The notes beneath the pieces are model-generated. The model did not search any database, had not been told where the DNA came from, and saw nothing but the letters and a program-made list of their open reading frames with translations. A DNA stretch of 64,000 nucleotides, taken from Bacillota bacterium (GTDB lineage Bacteria; Bacillota; SHA-98; UBA4971). Both the position numbers and the translations under genes were made by a program. The stretch is taken from the NCBI GenBank assembly GCA_030024085.1, contig JASEJE010000018.1, forward strand, positions 1 through 64,000, given 5' to 3'. Below, in pieces: positions 36,767 through 46,049 of the stretch (position 1 is the first letter of the stretch; each line of letters starts with the position of its first letter).

Positions 36767-37210
36767 ATGTCCGCGAAAGTCACCGCCCTCCTCATTGCCC
36801 TCATCGCCGGGGTCTCCATGGCGGTCCAGGGGTCCATCAACACCAGGCTCGGCAAGGTGGTAGGCCAGTGGGAGGCCATTTTCGTCGTGCACGTCGTGGG
36901 ACTCGTGGGAGTGTCCTTCCTGTTGTTCGCGTTGAAGATGGGCCAGGGTGACCTCGGCCGGATCACGAAAGGCCCGTGGTACGCCCCGCTCGGCGGCCTC
37001 ATCGGCGTGCTCATCGTCTGGGGCGTCGTGGCGAGCATTCCGAAGCTGGGGGTGGCGGTGGCGACCACCTCGATAATCGTGGGCCAGGTGCTCACGGCCC
37101 TCCTCATAGACCACTTCGGCCTCTTTGGCCTGCGTGCGGTGGCGTTTACATGGCCGAAGGGGCTCGGGCTGTTGTTGCTCGCAGCCGGTGCTAAACTGCT
37201 CCTGGGTTGA
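36767..37210 (+). CDS. DMT-superfamily (YdcZ/DUF606-like) membrane protein
   Basis: A 147-residue protein with five membrane segments (TALLIALIAGVSMAVQGSIN, IFVVHVVGLVGVSFLLFAL, PLGGLIGVLIVWGVVASIP, VAVATTSIIVGQVLTALLID, GLGLLLLAAGAKLLLG). The length and the N-terminal QGSINTRLGK match the DUF606 half-transporters of the drug/metabolite superfamily. The substrate is unknown. ATG 36767 fits the family N-terminus although its Shine-Dalgarno is weak; the frame is open back to 36626 without homology. Confidence 0.8.
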   Translation: MSAKVTALLIALIAGVSMAVQGSINTRLGKVVGQWEAIFVVHVVGLVGVSFLLFALKMGQGDLGRITKGPWYAPLGGLIGVLIVWGVVASIPKLGVAVATTSIIVGQVLTALLIDHFGLFGLRAVAFTWPKGLGLLLLAAGAKLLLG

Positions 37211-37771
37211 CGCGCCGATGACGGCGGCCCGCGCGTCCGGCCGGGACATGTCAAATGAAGTTTCAATCTCGTGGAATGGCAGGAAATACTAATCACCTGT
37301 CGAATACTTCCGACGTGGGGCAACATGTTGCATCGTTGCAGGGGTTGAGCCTGGCTGCTGCCACTTTAGTGTTCGTGGGAACGCAGTATCGTCATATCTG
37401 CCATTTCAACAAGCACCAGAGTTGCCGCCGGGCCGGACGATCGCTCCAGGATGGAGGCGGGCCAGCCTGGGGGGCCAAACGACCCGGCTCGAACGCCGGG
37501 GGAAGGTGAAGGCTTCCGGACGGCGGCGTGTGCATGATGCGGTTGCAGCGAAATCCACGACCATCGGTGGTCCTGGTCCTGCGCAGGAGCAGGGGCCCTG
37601 GATGCTGATGGTCGTCGTGTGTCTGTCCAGGCGCCGTTCGGGGCCATGGGCACCGCGCCCGGACGTCTGCAACTGTATGTCGCTCGGTTGAGGTTCGGGT
37701 AGCAAGACCTGAGCCCCCGCCAGCCGAAGCGCGGCACAAGGGGGTTCGAGAAGGCAGCGAGGTAATGCATA
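37211..37771. other. Intergenic region with an AT-richer promoter-like patch
   Basis: 561 bp with no convincing gene. 37250-37420 is distinctly less GC-rich and contains GGCAGGAAATACTAATCACC followed by TGTCGAATACTTCC, resembling a binding or promoter module, but I cannot name it. The rest shows only shadow frames. Confidence 0.45.
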
Positions 37772-40150
37772 GTGACTCATGATCGACGTCACCGCAGGGG
37801 ACGCTCGTGCTTGCCGCATGCCGCGCTTCGGGGACCGGCGCACTCATCGTTCGGCTCATACTGGGTCCCCCTCTCGAAGGATCTTCGCACCCTCGACGGT
37901 CTCGGCGGCAAGGCGGCCTTCTACCGCGATCTGCTTCGCCTTGTCCTTCTGGCCTGCCGGGCCGACCGTGCGCTGGCCCTGGAGATCGATCCTGCGCTCC
38001 GGACATCGCACCGGACTTTAGTGCACGTTTACCCGCAACCGACTTCCCCGCAACAAGAGCGACTCTGGGCGTACGTCGCAGGTTATGTGCGATCCGCTCT
38101 TCGCGAGGGTGTAGACGTGCGGCTTCCGCAGGACCTCAGGGACGCGCTCGACCTTGCGTCGATGCTTGTGGTACCTGCATTCGGCGACAAGGGAGTCTTC
38201 GCTGTCATCGCCGTGTTTTCCGGAGCGTCCTCTCCCCCGCTGGGCGCTGATGTCGAGCAGCTTCTCCGCACGCTGGCAAGCCTGTTCCCGGATGTGGCCG
38301 ACCACGTGGCCCGCCGCGCATCTTCGCCGACCGGGGCACCCCGCCTTCTCAGACTCCTGAAGGCACGTGGGGCCCTCCGTTCCGCGGGGAGATTGTGCTG
38401 CGTCCTCGACGCCGCGACGTATCTCATTGAGAGGGCAGGCTTTGCCGATGCCGTGACGTTCAGGGCGCTGAACGTGGAGACCGGTGAACTCGAGGTGATT
38501 GCCTCGTCAGGTCGGACGTGTTGCGACAGGATGGAGAACCCGGTGCCGGCATCCCGATGCAGGGCCGTCGGAGCTGCCGCGGAAGGGGTTGTCGTGCAGG
38601 CTGGAGAGGGAGGGGAAGCGACCTGCCCTCTGTTGCGAGGACCCGAGAGAACCCGGAGTGGTCAGGCCGTGTGCGTGCCGGTCCGGGTGGGCCGCGAAGT
38701 GGCGGCCGCGCTGGAGGTCTGGCTGCCCCAGGGAGAACGGCTGGACGCAACGGCGATGCGTCTTGTGGAGGCCGTTGCCGAGATGGCAGGCAAAGCATTC
38801 GCCGAGGCCAGCATTCACCCCTCGCGGGGCGAGAGCGATTTCAGGTCCGCCATCATCGACACGTTCGCCATCGTGAGCAAGACGTCGAGCGATCCCGCAT
38901 ATGTCGCAGCGACCCTCCTCAGGGCGCTCCATGCGGCCGTCGCCTTCGATGTCGGGGCGGTGGTAGACTGTCACGACAAACACAACGACGTTGCCATAGT
39001 TCAGTTGTGCTCGTTTCATTGGACACGCCCCGACAGCCAGCCCGGTCGCGGCGCGGAAATGGAGGCGGACGCCGAGGCTGGTGCTCGGGCCGGGGCTGAG
39101 GCTGAGCCCGAGGCCGTGGTTGAGGGCCTTTCGACCCCTGGGGCGCCCGGGACCTCGCTGCGGTGCACGGTCGGTGATGAGGACGCGAGAGCCTGGGTGA
39201 ACCAGGTGATGCAGATGGCAAGGCCGTTTTCAGATGGGCTGTCCACGAAGCGGCTTTACCTGCCTGACGCTCGCTGGCACGTCGGCCTCATCGTCCCGCT
39301 TGCGGTCGCCGGATCCGTCGTGGCCTTCCTCGTGCTGGGCAGGGTGGAGAGCGCGGGGTTCTCCCGCGGCAAGCTTGAGTTCCTGGAGAGCGTGCGCGAA
39401 GGGCTCGCGGACCTCTGGGACGGCCTTGTTCGCCGGACTCGCCCTTCGTGGCGGGCAGCAGAACAAGCCATGGCGGAGCGGATTGCGACCCTCGAGCAGC
39501 TCGCTGCAGGCGCGGCCCACGAGATCAAGAACCCGCTTTCCGTGATTAAGGGTTACCTCCAGGTGATCCAGGCGGACCCGGGCACGTCTGATGTGACAAA
39601 AAAGCGAATCGGGCGCCTCTTTCGCCAGCTCGACCAGATCAACGATGTGGTGGAGGATTTCTCGCAGCTCGTGAGGCCGATGACTCCCGAGCTTGCGCCA
39701 CTTTCGCTCACCGGAATGCTCGAGGAGGTCGTCGAAATCGTCGAGGCCCAGGCGTCCAATATCGGCGTGAAGATCGTGAGGTCCTACGCTGAGGACACGC
39801 CGGAGGTGATGGCTGACGGCGGGAAGCTGCAGCAGGTTTTCCTGAACCTCTGCAGGAACAGCCTCGAGGCCATGGCGCCTGTGGGCGGCGGCGAGCTGCG
39901 CGTCTCCACCAGAACCTCGGCGGACGGTCGCGCCGTTGAGATCGAGTTCCGCGACACCGGGCCCGGAATGACGAGCGAAGTCATGTCGCGCATCTTCAGC
40001 CCGTTCTACACGACGAAGAAGCACGGGACAGGCCTCGGGCTGACTATATCCATGCACATCGCAAAGCAGCACGGCGGCACGATCCGGGCGCAGAGCACCC
40101 CGGGCGCCGGTGCGACGTTCACCGTCGTCCTGCCGATTACCCAGAGGTAG
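37772..40150 (+). CDS. GAF-domain sensor histidine kinase
   Basis: A 792-residue soluble kinase without evident membrane segments. The N-terminal ~560 residues hold GAF-like sensing regions, with a low-complexity Ala/Glu tract near residues 428-450 (EMEADAEAGARAGAEAEPEA). HisKA H-box: GAAHEIKNPLSVIKGYLQVI (His583). Catalytic domain: FLNLCRNSLEAM (N box), FRDTGPGMTSE (G1) and GTGLGLTISMHIAKQHGGTI (G2). GTG 37772 has GAGGT 8 nt upstream. No response regulator is adjacent, so it is an orphan kinase; the signal is unknown. It resembles sporulation/NtrB-type kinases. Confidence 0.88.
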   Translation: MTHDRRHRRGRSCLPHAALRGPAHSSFGSYWVPLSKDLRTLDGLGGKAAFYRDLLRLVLLACRADRALALEIDPALRTSHRTLVHVYPQPTSPQQERLWAYVAGYVRSALREGVDVRLPQDLRDALDLASMLVVPAFGDKGVFAVIAVFSGASSPPLGADVEQLLRTLASLFPDVADHVARRASSPTGAPRLLRLLKARGALRSAGRLCCVLDAATYLIERAGFADAVTFRALNVETGELEVIASSGRTCCDRMENPVPASRCRAVGAAAEGVVVQAGEGGEATCPLLRGPERTRSGQAVCVPVRVGREVAAALEVWLPQGERLDATAMRLVEAVAEMAGKAFAEASIHPSRGESDFRSAIIDTFAIVSKTSSDPAYVAATLLRALHAAVAFDVGAVVDCHDKHNDVAIVQLCSFHWTRPDSQPGRGAEMEADAEAGARAGAEAEPEAVVEGLSTPGAPGTSLRCTVGDEDARAWVNQVMQMARPFSDGLSTKRLYLPDARWHVGLIVPLAVAGSVVAFLVLGRVESAGFSRGKLEFLESVREGLADLWDGLVRRTRPSWRAAEQAMAERIATLEQLAAGAAHEIKNPLSVIKGYLQVIQADPGTSDVTKKRIGRLFRQLDQINDVVEDFSQLVRPMTPELAPLSLTGMLEEVVEIVEAQASNIGVKIVRSYAEDTPEVMADGGKLQQVFLNLCRNSLEAMAPVGGGELRVSTRTSADGRAVEIEFRDTGPGMTSEVMSRIFSPFYTTKKHGTGLGLTISMHIAKQHGGTIRAQSTPGAGATFTVVLPITQR

Positions 40151-40366
40151 CGACGCACGCTCAGAACGAAGGATGGCGCCGTGAGTCTACGCCGCTTCTC
40201 CCGACGGTGTCGAGGTCGCCGATGCTTGCCAGGGCGGGGCGTCGAGGCGTTTATTGGTCTTGAGAAACCCAGCTATCTGTGCGAAGATTATGTTCGTGCG
40301 GACGCAGCAGTGGCATTGCCGACGCAGGCAGGCCATGGGCCGAGCGCCGGCCGAAGCTGCAACAAC

Positions 40367-40404
40367 GCAAGGGAGCAAGGGAGCAAGGGAGCAAGGGAGC
40401 AAGG
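40367..40404 (+). repeat. 8-bp tandem repeat GCAAGGGA (4.75 copies) over the ychF ribosome binding site
   Basis: Perfect 8-bp units at 40367, 40375, 40383 and 40391 plus a partial unit, ending 4 nt before the ATG at 40409. Each unit contains AAGGGA, so the array itself supplies the Shine-Dalgarno sequence. Confidence 0.85.
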
Positions 40405-40408
40405 CAAC

Positions 40409-41512
40409 ATGCAGGTGGCAATAGTCGGACTTCCATCGTCGGGAAAGACAACCCTCTTCAACCTCCTCACCGGTGCGGGACCCGGCCCGGGGAACGGCGT
40501 CGCCGACGCGGGGGCAGGCAGGAAGGCAGGGGTGTCCGTGAGGATGGCGCGGGTGCCTGACGGGCGGGTTTCATACCTTGCGGACGTATTCAAACCCAGG
40601 AAGACCACGTACGCCCAGGTGGAGGTGGCCGATGTCCCGGGCATCACGCCGCAGGGAGACGCGTCGGAGATGACCCGGTTCCTCACGTACCTCCGCACCG
40701 TGGACGCTTTTGTGTACGTGGTTCGTACTTTCGAGGACGCGCCCGGGGCGCTCCCTGTCGAATACGAGATCGACCCCATCAACGAGGTTGAGGCTCTCAA
40801 CCTCGACCTCATCTTCGCCGACCTCAAGGTGGTGGAGGGGAGGCTGGAGCGCCTCGAGAGTTCCAGGCGGAGGAGCACTGACGAAGACGAGGAGCTCGAG
40901 CTCCTGAGGGCGATCCGCCCGTCGCTTGCTGACGGAGTCAGGCTGGACAGGCTTGATCTCTCGACCGAGCAACAGGCGAAGCTCAAAGGCTACGCGCTGC
41001 TCACCCTAAAACCCGTTGTCGTGGTGCCAAACCTCAGCGAGGACGATTTCGCAACCCGTGCCTATCCGGGCAGGCGTGACCTCGAGGAGTTCAGCCGGGA
41101 GAGCGGGGTGCCCATCGTGGAGCTGTCTGCGAAGATCGAGCTCGAGATTTGCGGCCTGCCCGAGCGCGAGCGCAAGGAGTTCCTCGATGGGTACGGAATA
41201 CAGGAACCGGCGGTCGCCCAGCTTTCCAGGGAGCTGTACGAGGTCCTGGGGCTCGTGTCCTTCTTTACCGTCGGCGAGGACGAGGTCAGGGCCTGGCCGA
41301 TCAAGAGGGGAACGACCGCGAGAAAGGCCGCCGGCGAGATACACTCCGATGTCGAGAGAGGGTTCATCAGGGCTGAGGTGATCTCGTTCGACGATTTCAA
41401 GGCGAGCGACGGCTCTGTCGCCGCTGCCCGGGCGAAGGGCCTGTACCGTCTCGAGGGTAGAGACTATGTCGTGAAGGACGGGGATATCATCAATTTCCGC
41501 TTCAACGCATGA
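40409..41512 (+). CDS. ychF: YchF/Obg-related GTPase (ATPase) with TGS domain
   Basis: A 367-residue P-loop protein. MQVAIVGLPSSGKTTLFNLL is the G1 motif, with SSGKTT instead of the usual NVGKST, a variant known in divergent YchF. ADVPGITPQGDASEMTRFL is G3. The C-terminus is the DUF933/TGS domain (GEIHSDVERGFIRAEVISFD, YVVKDGDIINFRFNA). YchF binds ribosomes and prefers ATP. ATG 40409 follows the 8-bp repeat array; the frame is open upstream but not conserved. A Gly/Ala-rich insert (GPGPGNGVADAGAG) follows the P-loop. Confidence 0.88.
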   Translation: MQVAIVGLPSSGKTTLFNLLTGAGPGPGNGVADAGAGRKAGVSVRMARVPDGRVSYLADVFKPRKTTYAQVEVADVPGITPQGDASEMTRFLTYLRTVDAFVYVVRTFEDAPGALPVEYEIDPINEVEALNLDLIFADLKVVEGRLERLESSRRRSTDEDEELELLRAIRPSLADGVRLDRLDLSTEQQAKLKGYALLTLKPVVVVPNLSEDDFATRAYPGRRDLEEFSRESGVPIVELSAKIELEICGLPERERKEFLDGYGIQEPAVAQLSRELYEVLGLVSFFTVGEDEVRAWPIKRGTTARKAAGEIHSDVERGFIRAEVISFDDFKASDGSVAAARAKGLYRLEGRDYVVKDGDIINFRFNA

Positions 41513-41596
41513 TCATGCCGAAACCTCAACTACTTGCGTGCCGGGAGGAATCGCGGCGGGTGAAGACGTGGCGTGCGACTCCGTTGCGACTCCGTA

Positions 41597-41785
41597 GTGA
41601 ACGACGACCCGGCGGGCGGCCCGGTGGTGCCCGCTGACGTCGGGCCTCCGCGGGAAGAGGTGGGACGGGCGCTTCGGGGCGCCGAGGAGGTTCGCCGGCG
41701 CTACACAGTGATGCAGCTTGCAGACGAGCTTGGCTGGCTCGACGAGATCGCCGGCGAGGTGGAGGGCTGCAACGACATCGCGTGA
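41597..41785 (+). CDS. Small hypothetical protein upstream of the flagellar operon
   Basis: A 62-residue frame from GTG 41597 (VNDDPAGGPVVPADVGPPRE...YTVMQLADELGWLDEIAGEV). It is acidic, with a predicted C-terminal helix. No family or clear Shine-Dalgarno is recognised. It is followed by a structured region and an intrinsic terminator. Confidence 0.3.
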   Translation: MNDDPAGGPVVPADVGPPREEVGRALRGAEEVRRRYTVMQLADELGWLDEIAGEVEGCNDIA

Positions 41786-41825
41786 GCGAGAAAGCGGGTG
41801 GAGATGATGGTAGGCTCGAATGAGG

Positions 41826-41945
41826 AGATCTCTCTGTGGGTAAATTTTGCTCACGCAGGCGGTCACTTTTGCGAGGGGAACGACATCCGCCTGTGCGGGA
41901 GACAACGGTTGTCAGTCGGCGGCAGCCTCTGTGGCTGCCGCTTTT
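41826..41945 (+). ncRNA. Candidate structured RNA / attenuator leader
   Basis: Three successive hairpins can be drawn: CAGGCGG/CCGCCTG (~41863 and ~41887), GACAA/TTGTC (~41901-41913), and a 9-bp terminator hairpin at 41919-41941 followed by TTTT. The spacing resembles a riboswitch or attenuator ahead of flgF, but I matched it to no known class. It could also be the 3' end of the upstream transcript. Confidence 0.4.
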
Positions 41946-41950
41946 CTGTT
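41919..41950 (+). terminator. Rho-independent terminator
   Basis: GCGGCAGCC (41919-41927), loop TCTGT, GGCTGCCGC (41933-41941), a perfect 9-bp GC-rich stem, then TTTTCTGTT. It is the clearest intrinsic terminator in the window. Confidence 0.75.
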
Positions 41951-42191
41951 GTCCTCGGGGGCCCGGTCCCCCGGGGGGACACTGGCACGGGAGTTGCTTA
42001 ACCTTCGAAGCGAATGTTCTCCGCTCAAGGCAGAAGGGCCCTTTGCCGCTCCAATCCGACGTGGGGTCGTGCGGAGCGGGACCTGCGGAGGCAAGGGATT
42101 CCGGCCTGTGGCCTGCGCGCGGCTGGCGGCCGGGCGACCTGGTGGCGATGTACGAAGCTCGATAAGACAACAAGACGAGGGAGGTGAAAGG

Positions 42192-42986
42192 TTGGTTCGA
42201 GGGCTTTACGCGGCGGCATCGGGTATGGCCGCAGGGATGTTGCGCCAGGACGTCATTGCACAGAACCTGGCCAACGTGGACACGCCGGGCTACAAGAAGG
42301 ACATCGCGCTCATCGGCTCTTTCGGCGACGAGATGGCGGTCCGCGTAGAACGCATGGAAGACGCAGGAGGCCGCGGTGCGTGGCGCCTGGCGAGAACCGT
42401 GCCGCTGGGCACGCTCGGGTCCGGGACGTATGTCATGGGCACAGGGTTCGACCGCAGCGGGGGGCCGATCATCGAGACCGGCGCACCACTCGACCTGGCG
42501 ATCCAGGGGGATGGGTACTTCGTCGTCCAAACGCCGGAGGGTGTCGAGGCCTACACACGCAACGGCTCGTTTACGCTCAACTCCAGGGGCGAGCTTGTCA
42601 CGAGTGACGGCATGCGGGTCCTGGGGGAGACCGGGCCGGTCGTCGTCCCCTCCGGCAGCGAAGTGGAGGTGCGCGGCGACGGCCAGATAGCTGTGGACGG
42701 CCGAGCCGTGGCGAGGCTCAGGGTCGTGACCTTCGACGGCCTGTCCGCCCTGAGGAAGACAGGCGGCGGCCTCTTTGAGGCGCCTCCAGGGGCGGCGCGC
42801 CCGGTCAGGGCGGCGGACGGGCCCCTCGTGAGGCAGGGATTCCTCGAGATGTCCAACGTGACCGCTGTGACAGAGATGGTCCAGATGATCGCCGGGATGC
42901 GCGCGTATGAGACGTGCCAGAGGGTCATATGGTTCCTCGACCAGACGCTTGACAAGTCCATAAACGATGTTGGGAGAGTTGCGTAG
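42192..42986 (+). CDS. flgF: Flagellar hook-basal body rod protein, FlgF-like
   Basis: A 264-residue rod protein. The N-terminus VRGLYAAASGMAAGMLRQDV with IAQNLANVDTPGYKKD is the flagellar rod signature. The middle has LAIQGDGYFVVQTPEGVEAY with TRNGSFTLNSRG, and the C-terminus has [20 protein letters not shown] with MRAYETCQRVI, the paired helix. It forms the proximal rod. Start is TTG 42192 with GGAGGTGA 4-5 nt upstream; the longer open frame upstream crosses the terminator and is not homologous. FlgF is assigned by order before flgG; FlgF and FlgG are close paralogs. Confidence 0.85.
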   Translation: MVRGLYAAASGMAAGMLRQDVIAQNLANVDTPGYKKDIALIGSFGDEMAVRVERMEDAGGRGAWRLARTVPLGTLGSGTYVMGTGFDRSGGPIIETGAPLDLAIQGDGYFVVQTPEGVEAYTRNGSFTLNSRGELVTSDGMRVLGETGPVVVPSGSEVEVRGDGQIAVDGRAVARLRVVTFDGLSALRKTGGGLFEAPPGAARPVRAADGPLVRQGFLEMSNVTAVTEMVQMIAGMRAYETCQRVIWFLDQTLDKSINDVGRVA

Positions 42987-43268
42987 ACCCGTTGAACCCG
43001 TCGACGCCAGAGTGGCTGGACCGCGCAAGCGGAGGCTGAGGGCCGCCGAACGACTGAGGCGGCCCGGGCAGGGCGCGAGGATGACTCGATCCCATGCGTT
43101 GCCTGGCTTCATGACGCCAGGCTTCGGGATCCGACTTTTCAGGGTTTTTCGGGACGGCTCCCCTGCTGGTCGTGGGGCGCGCGCCACGCGGCCAGGGTTT
43201 GGGTCGTCCTTCTTGTTTGCATAGGACGCCACAAGGCGGCCGAGGATGGCACAAGGCGGTGAGGAGAA

Positions 43269-44057
43269 ATGATGCGAGCGTTATGGAGCGCGGCCACGGG
43301 CATGCTGGCGAAGCAGCTTGGAATGGACGTCATCGCCAACAACCTGGCCAACGTCAATACATACGGGTTCAAGAGGAGCAGGGTGGACTTTCAGGACCTC
43401 ATGTATCAGAACCTTCGCACCTCAGGGTCAACCGTGGCGGAGGGCGCGAGGGTGCCCGCCGGCATAGAGGTCGGCCTGGGCACGAGGCCCGCCGCTATCC
43501 AGAGGATCTTCTCCCAGGGCGATTTCATCCAGACCGAAGGCACCCTGGACCTCGTGATAGAGGGCGACGGGTTCTTTCAGGTGCTGATGCCGGACGGCAC
43601 CGTGGCCTATACGAGGGACGGCGCCTTCAAGAGGGACAGCGAGGGCAGGATCGTCACGTCGGACGGCTTCCCCATCGAGCCCGAGATCACCATTCCGCCT
43701 GAGGCGGTGGACCTCTCCATCGGCACAGACGGGACGGTCTCGGTGATCCTGGCGGGCCAGAGTGAGCCTCAGGATCTCGGCAAGATCGAGCTTGCGAAGT
43801 TCGTGAACCCGGCCGGACTCTCGGCCATCGGACGCAACCTGTTCACGGCGACCGCCTCGTCCGGCCAGCCGGTGGTGGGCACCCCGGGCCTCGAGGGCTT
43901 CGGCACGATATCCCAGGGGTTCCTGGAGATGTCCAATGTGAAGGTGGTCGAAGAGATGGTCAATATGATCATCGCCCAGCGCGCCTACGAGGTGAACTCC
44001 AAGGCCATCCAGACGTCCGATGACATGCTGTCGATAGCCAACAACCTCAAGCGGTAA
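43269..44057 (+). CDS. flgG: Flagellar distal rod protein FlgG
   Basis: A 262-residue protein with canonical FlgG features: [20 protein letters not shown] and [20 protein letters not shown], then [28 protein letters not shown], and the C-terminal [20 protein letters not shown] with [18 protein letters not shown]. It forms the distal rod that crosses the periplasm and meets the P- and L-rings. GAGGAGAA precedes ATG 43269. The 282-bp gap to flgF shows no gene. Confidence 0.93.
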   Translation: MMRALWSAATGMLAKQLGMDVIANNLANVNTYGFKRSRVDFQDLMYQNLRTSGSTVAEGARVPAGIEVGLGTRPAAIQRIFSQGDFIQTEGTLDLVIEGDGFFQVLMPDGTVAYTRDGAFKRDSEGRIVTSDGFPIEPEITIPPEAVDLSIGTDGTVSVILAGQSEPQDLGKIELAKFVNPAGLSAIGRNLFTATASSGQPVVGTPGLEGFGTISQGFLEMSNVKVVEEMVNMIIAQRAYEVNSKAIQTSDDMLSIANNLKR

Positions 44058-44078
44058 GCAGGCGAGGGTGATGCTTGC

Positions 44079-45236
44079 GTGGCTGGCGCAAATGCTCGAT
44101 ACGGACGCGGTCTGAACAAAGCGCTCATCCTCGCGGCGGCGCTCGTGGCGATGGTGACGCTGGTGGCGCCGATGTTCCTTGAGAGTTGCCTTGTAGAGGT
44201 CGATGCGGCCGACGCGGCCGACGCGGCCACCGCCACCGCCACGGCTACCGCTGCCGGCGCGGCCGATGGTGCGGACAAGGCCTGCGAGACCGGTGGGGCC
44301 GGCGGGCCGGCGGCACAGACGACGGAGCGAGTGAGGATCGAGATCCCCAGCCCGGCCGAGGTAAGGCGCGCCGTCATCAGGCTCGGGGACATTGCGAGCA
44401 TCGGCGGCGAGGCCGGTGACTGCGCTGATGACGTGGCCGCCCGCCTGCGTAACATTGAGATCGGGCAGGCACCGCTCCCGGGGCAGGAGCGCACGCTGAG
44501 CCTCGCGATCGTGCGGGTCAGGCTGAGGCAGGCCGGGTTCGACCCCGACGACATGGTCATCATTAGCCCAACCACGATCGTTGTGAGGACCCGCGCCGCA
44601 ACGGTCGCCGCGAATGCCATCGCCGCCGCCGTGCGCGACTTCATCGAGGCGAAAATGCCCTGGGGCAAGCGCGAGGCGGAGGTGGCCGTCCTTCTTGGGC
44701 CGAACGAGGACGTCCTCGTCCCGGAGGGGGAGGTGTCGCTCGAAGTGGAGGCCCTGCCTACCACGAGGTTCATCGGCAACACCAGCGTCAAGGTGACGGT
44801 GCTGGTTGGTGGGACACCCTACAGGGCGTTCCCGGTGAGGCTGAGGGTGGACGTGGCAAAGGCCGTCGTCGTGGCGGCGAGGACGATCCAAAGGCACGAG
44901 ACGATCGCCTCGTCGGATGTGCGAATCGAGACGAGAGACCTTGCGCGCATGCCGCAGGACGTGGTTTTCGACCTTGCGGCCGTCGTGGGCATGCGGGCGA
45001 GCCACACGATTCCGGCGGGGCGCCCGGTGGCGGGTTCAAGTGTGGAACCGCTACCCGTAGTGCGCAGGGGCGAACTCGTGACCATCGAGGCTGTCCTGGC
45101 CGGGGTGGTGGTCGCGAGCCCCGGCGAGGCGCTGGAGGACGGCTGCGAGGGAGCGCGCATTCGCGTGAGAAACGTGGCGTCCGGAACGATCATCCGCGCC
45201 GTGGTGATTTCGTCGAAGGTGGTCCGCGCCATCTGA
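44079..45236 (+). CDS. flgA: Flagellar P-ring assembly chaperone FlgA
   Basis: A 385-residue periplasmic protein. Residues ~12-30 form the signal/membrane segment (KALILAAALVAMVTLVAP). Residues ~43-62 are an Ala-Asp/Ala-Thr dipeptide repeat (AADAADAATATATATAA). The C-terminal ~140 residues include the SAF domain typical of FlgA (ARTIQRHETIASSDVRIETR, GMRASHTIPAGRPVAGSSVE) and a final ASGTIIRAVV segment. FlgA helps FlgI assemble into the P-ring, so its presence with flgH/flgI implies an outer membrane. Start GTG 44079 has GAGGGTG ~8 nt upstream. It is longer than the usual ~220-residue enterobacterial FlgA. Confidence 0.85.
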   Translation: MAGANARYGRGLNKALILAAALVAMVTLVAPMFLESCLVEVDAADAADAATATATATAAGAADGADKACETGGAGGPAAQTTERVRIEIPSPAEVRRAVIRLGDIASIGGEAGDCADDVAARLRNIEIGQAPLPGQERTLSLAIVRVRLRQAGFDPDDMVIISPTTIVVRTRAATVAANAIAAAVRDFIEAKMPWGKREAEVAVLLGPNEDVLVPEGEVSLEVEALPTTRFIGNTSVKVTVLVGGTPYRAFPVRLRVDVAKAVVVAARTIQRHETIASSDVRIETRDLARMPQDVVFDLAAVVGMRASHTIPAGRPVAGSSVEPLPVVRRGELVTIEAVLAGVVVASPGEALEDGCEGARIRVRNVASGTIIRAVVISSKVVRAI

Positions 45237-45243
45237 TTTCGAG

Positions 45244-46047
45244 GTGCCGGTATTCATGCCGGCAATCAAGGATGCTTTGCGGGGTGATGCTGCTGTGCCC
45301 GCGAAACCTGGATACAAAGTGAAAGGTGAGCATCGTTCGCGCGAGAACACGCCTGTAACTCGCACCCGGGAGGACCGTCCCGGTACCCGCGCGTTCTGTA
45401 CGCTACGCCGTATCACGCGGGTGCGACTGCAGTGCGTTGCCGCCCTGCTTTTTGCGGTCTGGTGTGTTGCGGGCGTTGCGGGGGTCCCGGGCGAGGGGAG
45501 CGCAAGCGCTGCCGATCCTCCGCTTTCGCTGTGGGGCGACCATGCCCGCTCGCTGTTCGCCGATCACAGGGCGAGGCAGGTGGGCGACCTTATAACCGTG
45601 CTCATCACGGAGCGGTCATATGCCAGTAACAAGGCGCAGACGTCTGCGGGCAAAGGCGCCGGGATCACCGTCGCCGAGGGTGTCGGAGTGTTCTCGTTTC
45701 TCCCTGAGACCGGTTTTTCCGCGAACGCCAAGTTCAGCGGCCAGAACACCACGTCGCGGTCGGGGAGTCTGGTCGCCAGGATGACCGCGAAGATCATAGA
45801 GGTGCTGCCCGACGGCAACCTCCGCATCGAGGGCACCCAGGCGCTCGTCATAAACCGTGAGAAGCAGAACATCATCATCACCGGGATCGTGAGGCCTGAG
45901 GATATCGGGAGCGACAATACGATCCTCTCGACGTACATCGCGGATGCCGAGATCAAGTACGACGGCGCCCTCAACGTCGAGCAGAGGAAGGGCCTGCTGT
46001 CGTATCTTGGGCGGTTCTTCGCAGGGATACTCGATTTCTTGTTCTAG
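45244..46047 (+). CDS. flgH: Flagellar L-ring protein FlgH
   Basis: A 267-residue frame. Core motifs are SLWGDHARSLFADHRARQVG with DLITVLITE, FSANAKFSGQNTTSRSGSL, MTAKIIEVLPDGNLRIEGTQ with ALVINREKQ, GIVRPEDIGSDNTILSTYIA, and a C-terminal LGRFFAGILDFLF. The L-ring sits in the outer membrane. A hydrophobic signal segment (VRLQCVAALLFAVWCVAGVA) occurs at ~60-79, so the true start may be GTG 45421. I see no standard lipobox, so unlike E. coli FlgH it may not be a lipoprotein. Confidence 0.88.
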   Translation: MPVFMPAIKDALRGDAAVPAKPGYKVKGEHRSRENTPVTRTREDRPGTRAFCTLRRITRVRLQCVAALLFAVWCVAGVAGVPGEGSASAADPPLSLWGDHARSLFADHRARQVGDLITVLITERSYASNKAQTSAGKGAGITVAEGVGVFSFLPETGFSANAKFSGQNTTSRSGSLVARMTAKIIEVLPDGNLRIEGTQALVINREKQNIIITGIVRPEDIGSDNTILSTYIADAEIKYDGALNVEQRKGLLSYLGRFFAGILDFLF

Positions 46048-46049
46048 TG

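Noticed and set aside
41826-41945. Assignment to a known riboswitch (c-di-GMP, ZTP, guanidine)
   Set aside because: I compared remembered consensus cores and found no full match; only generic hairpins and a terminator are supported.
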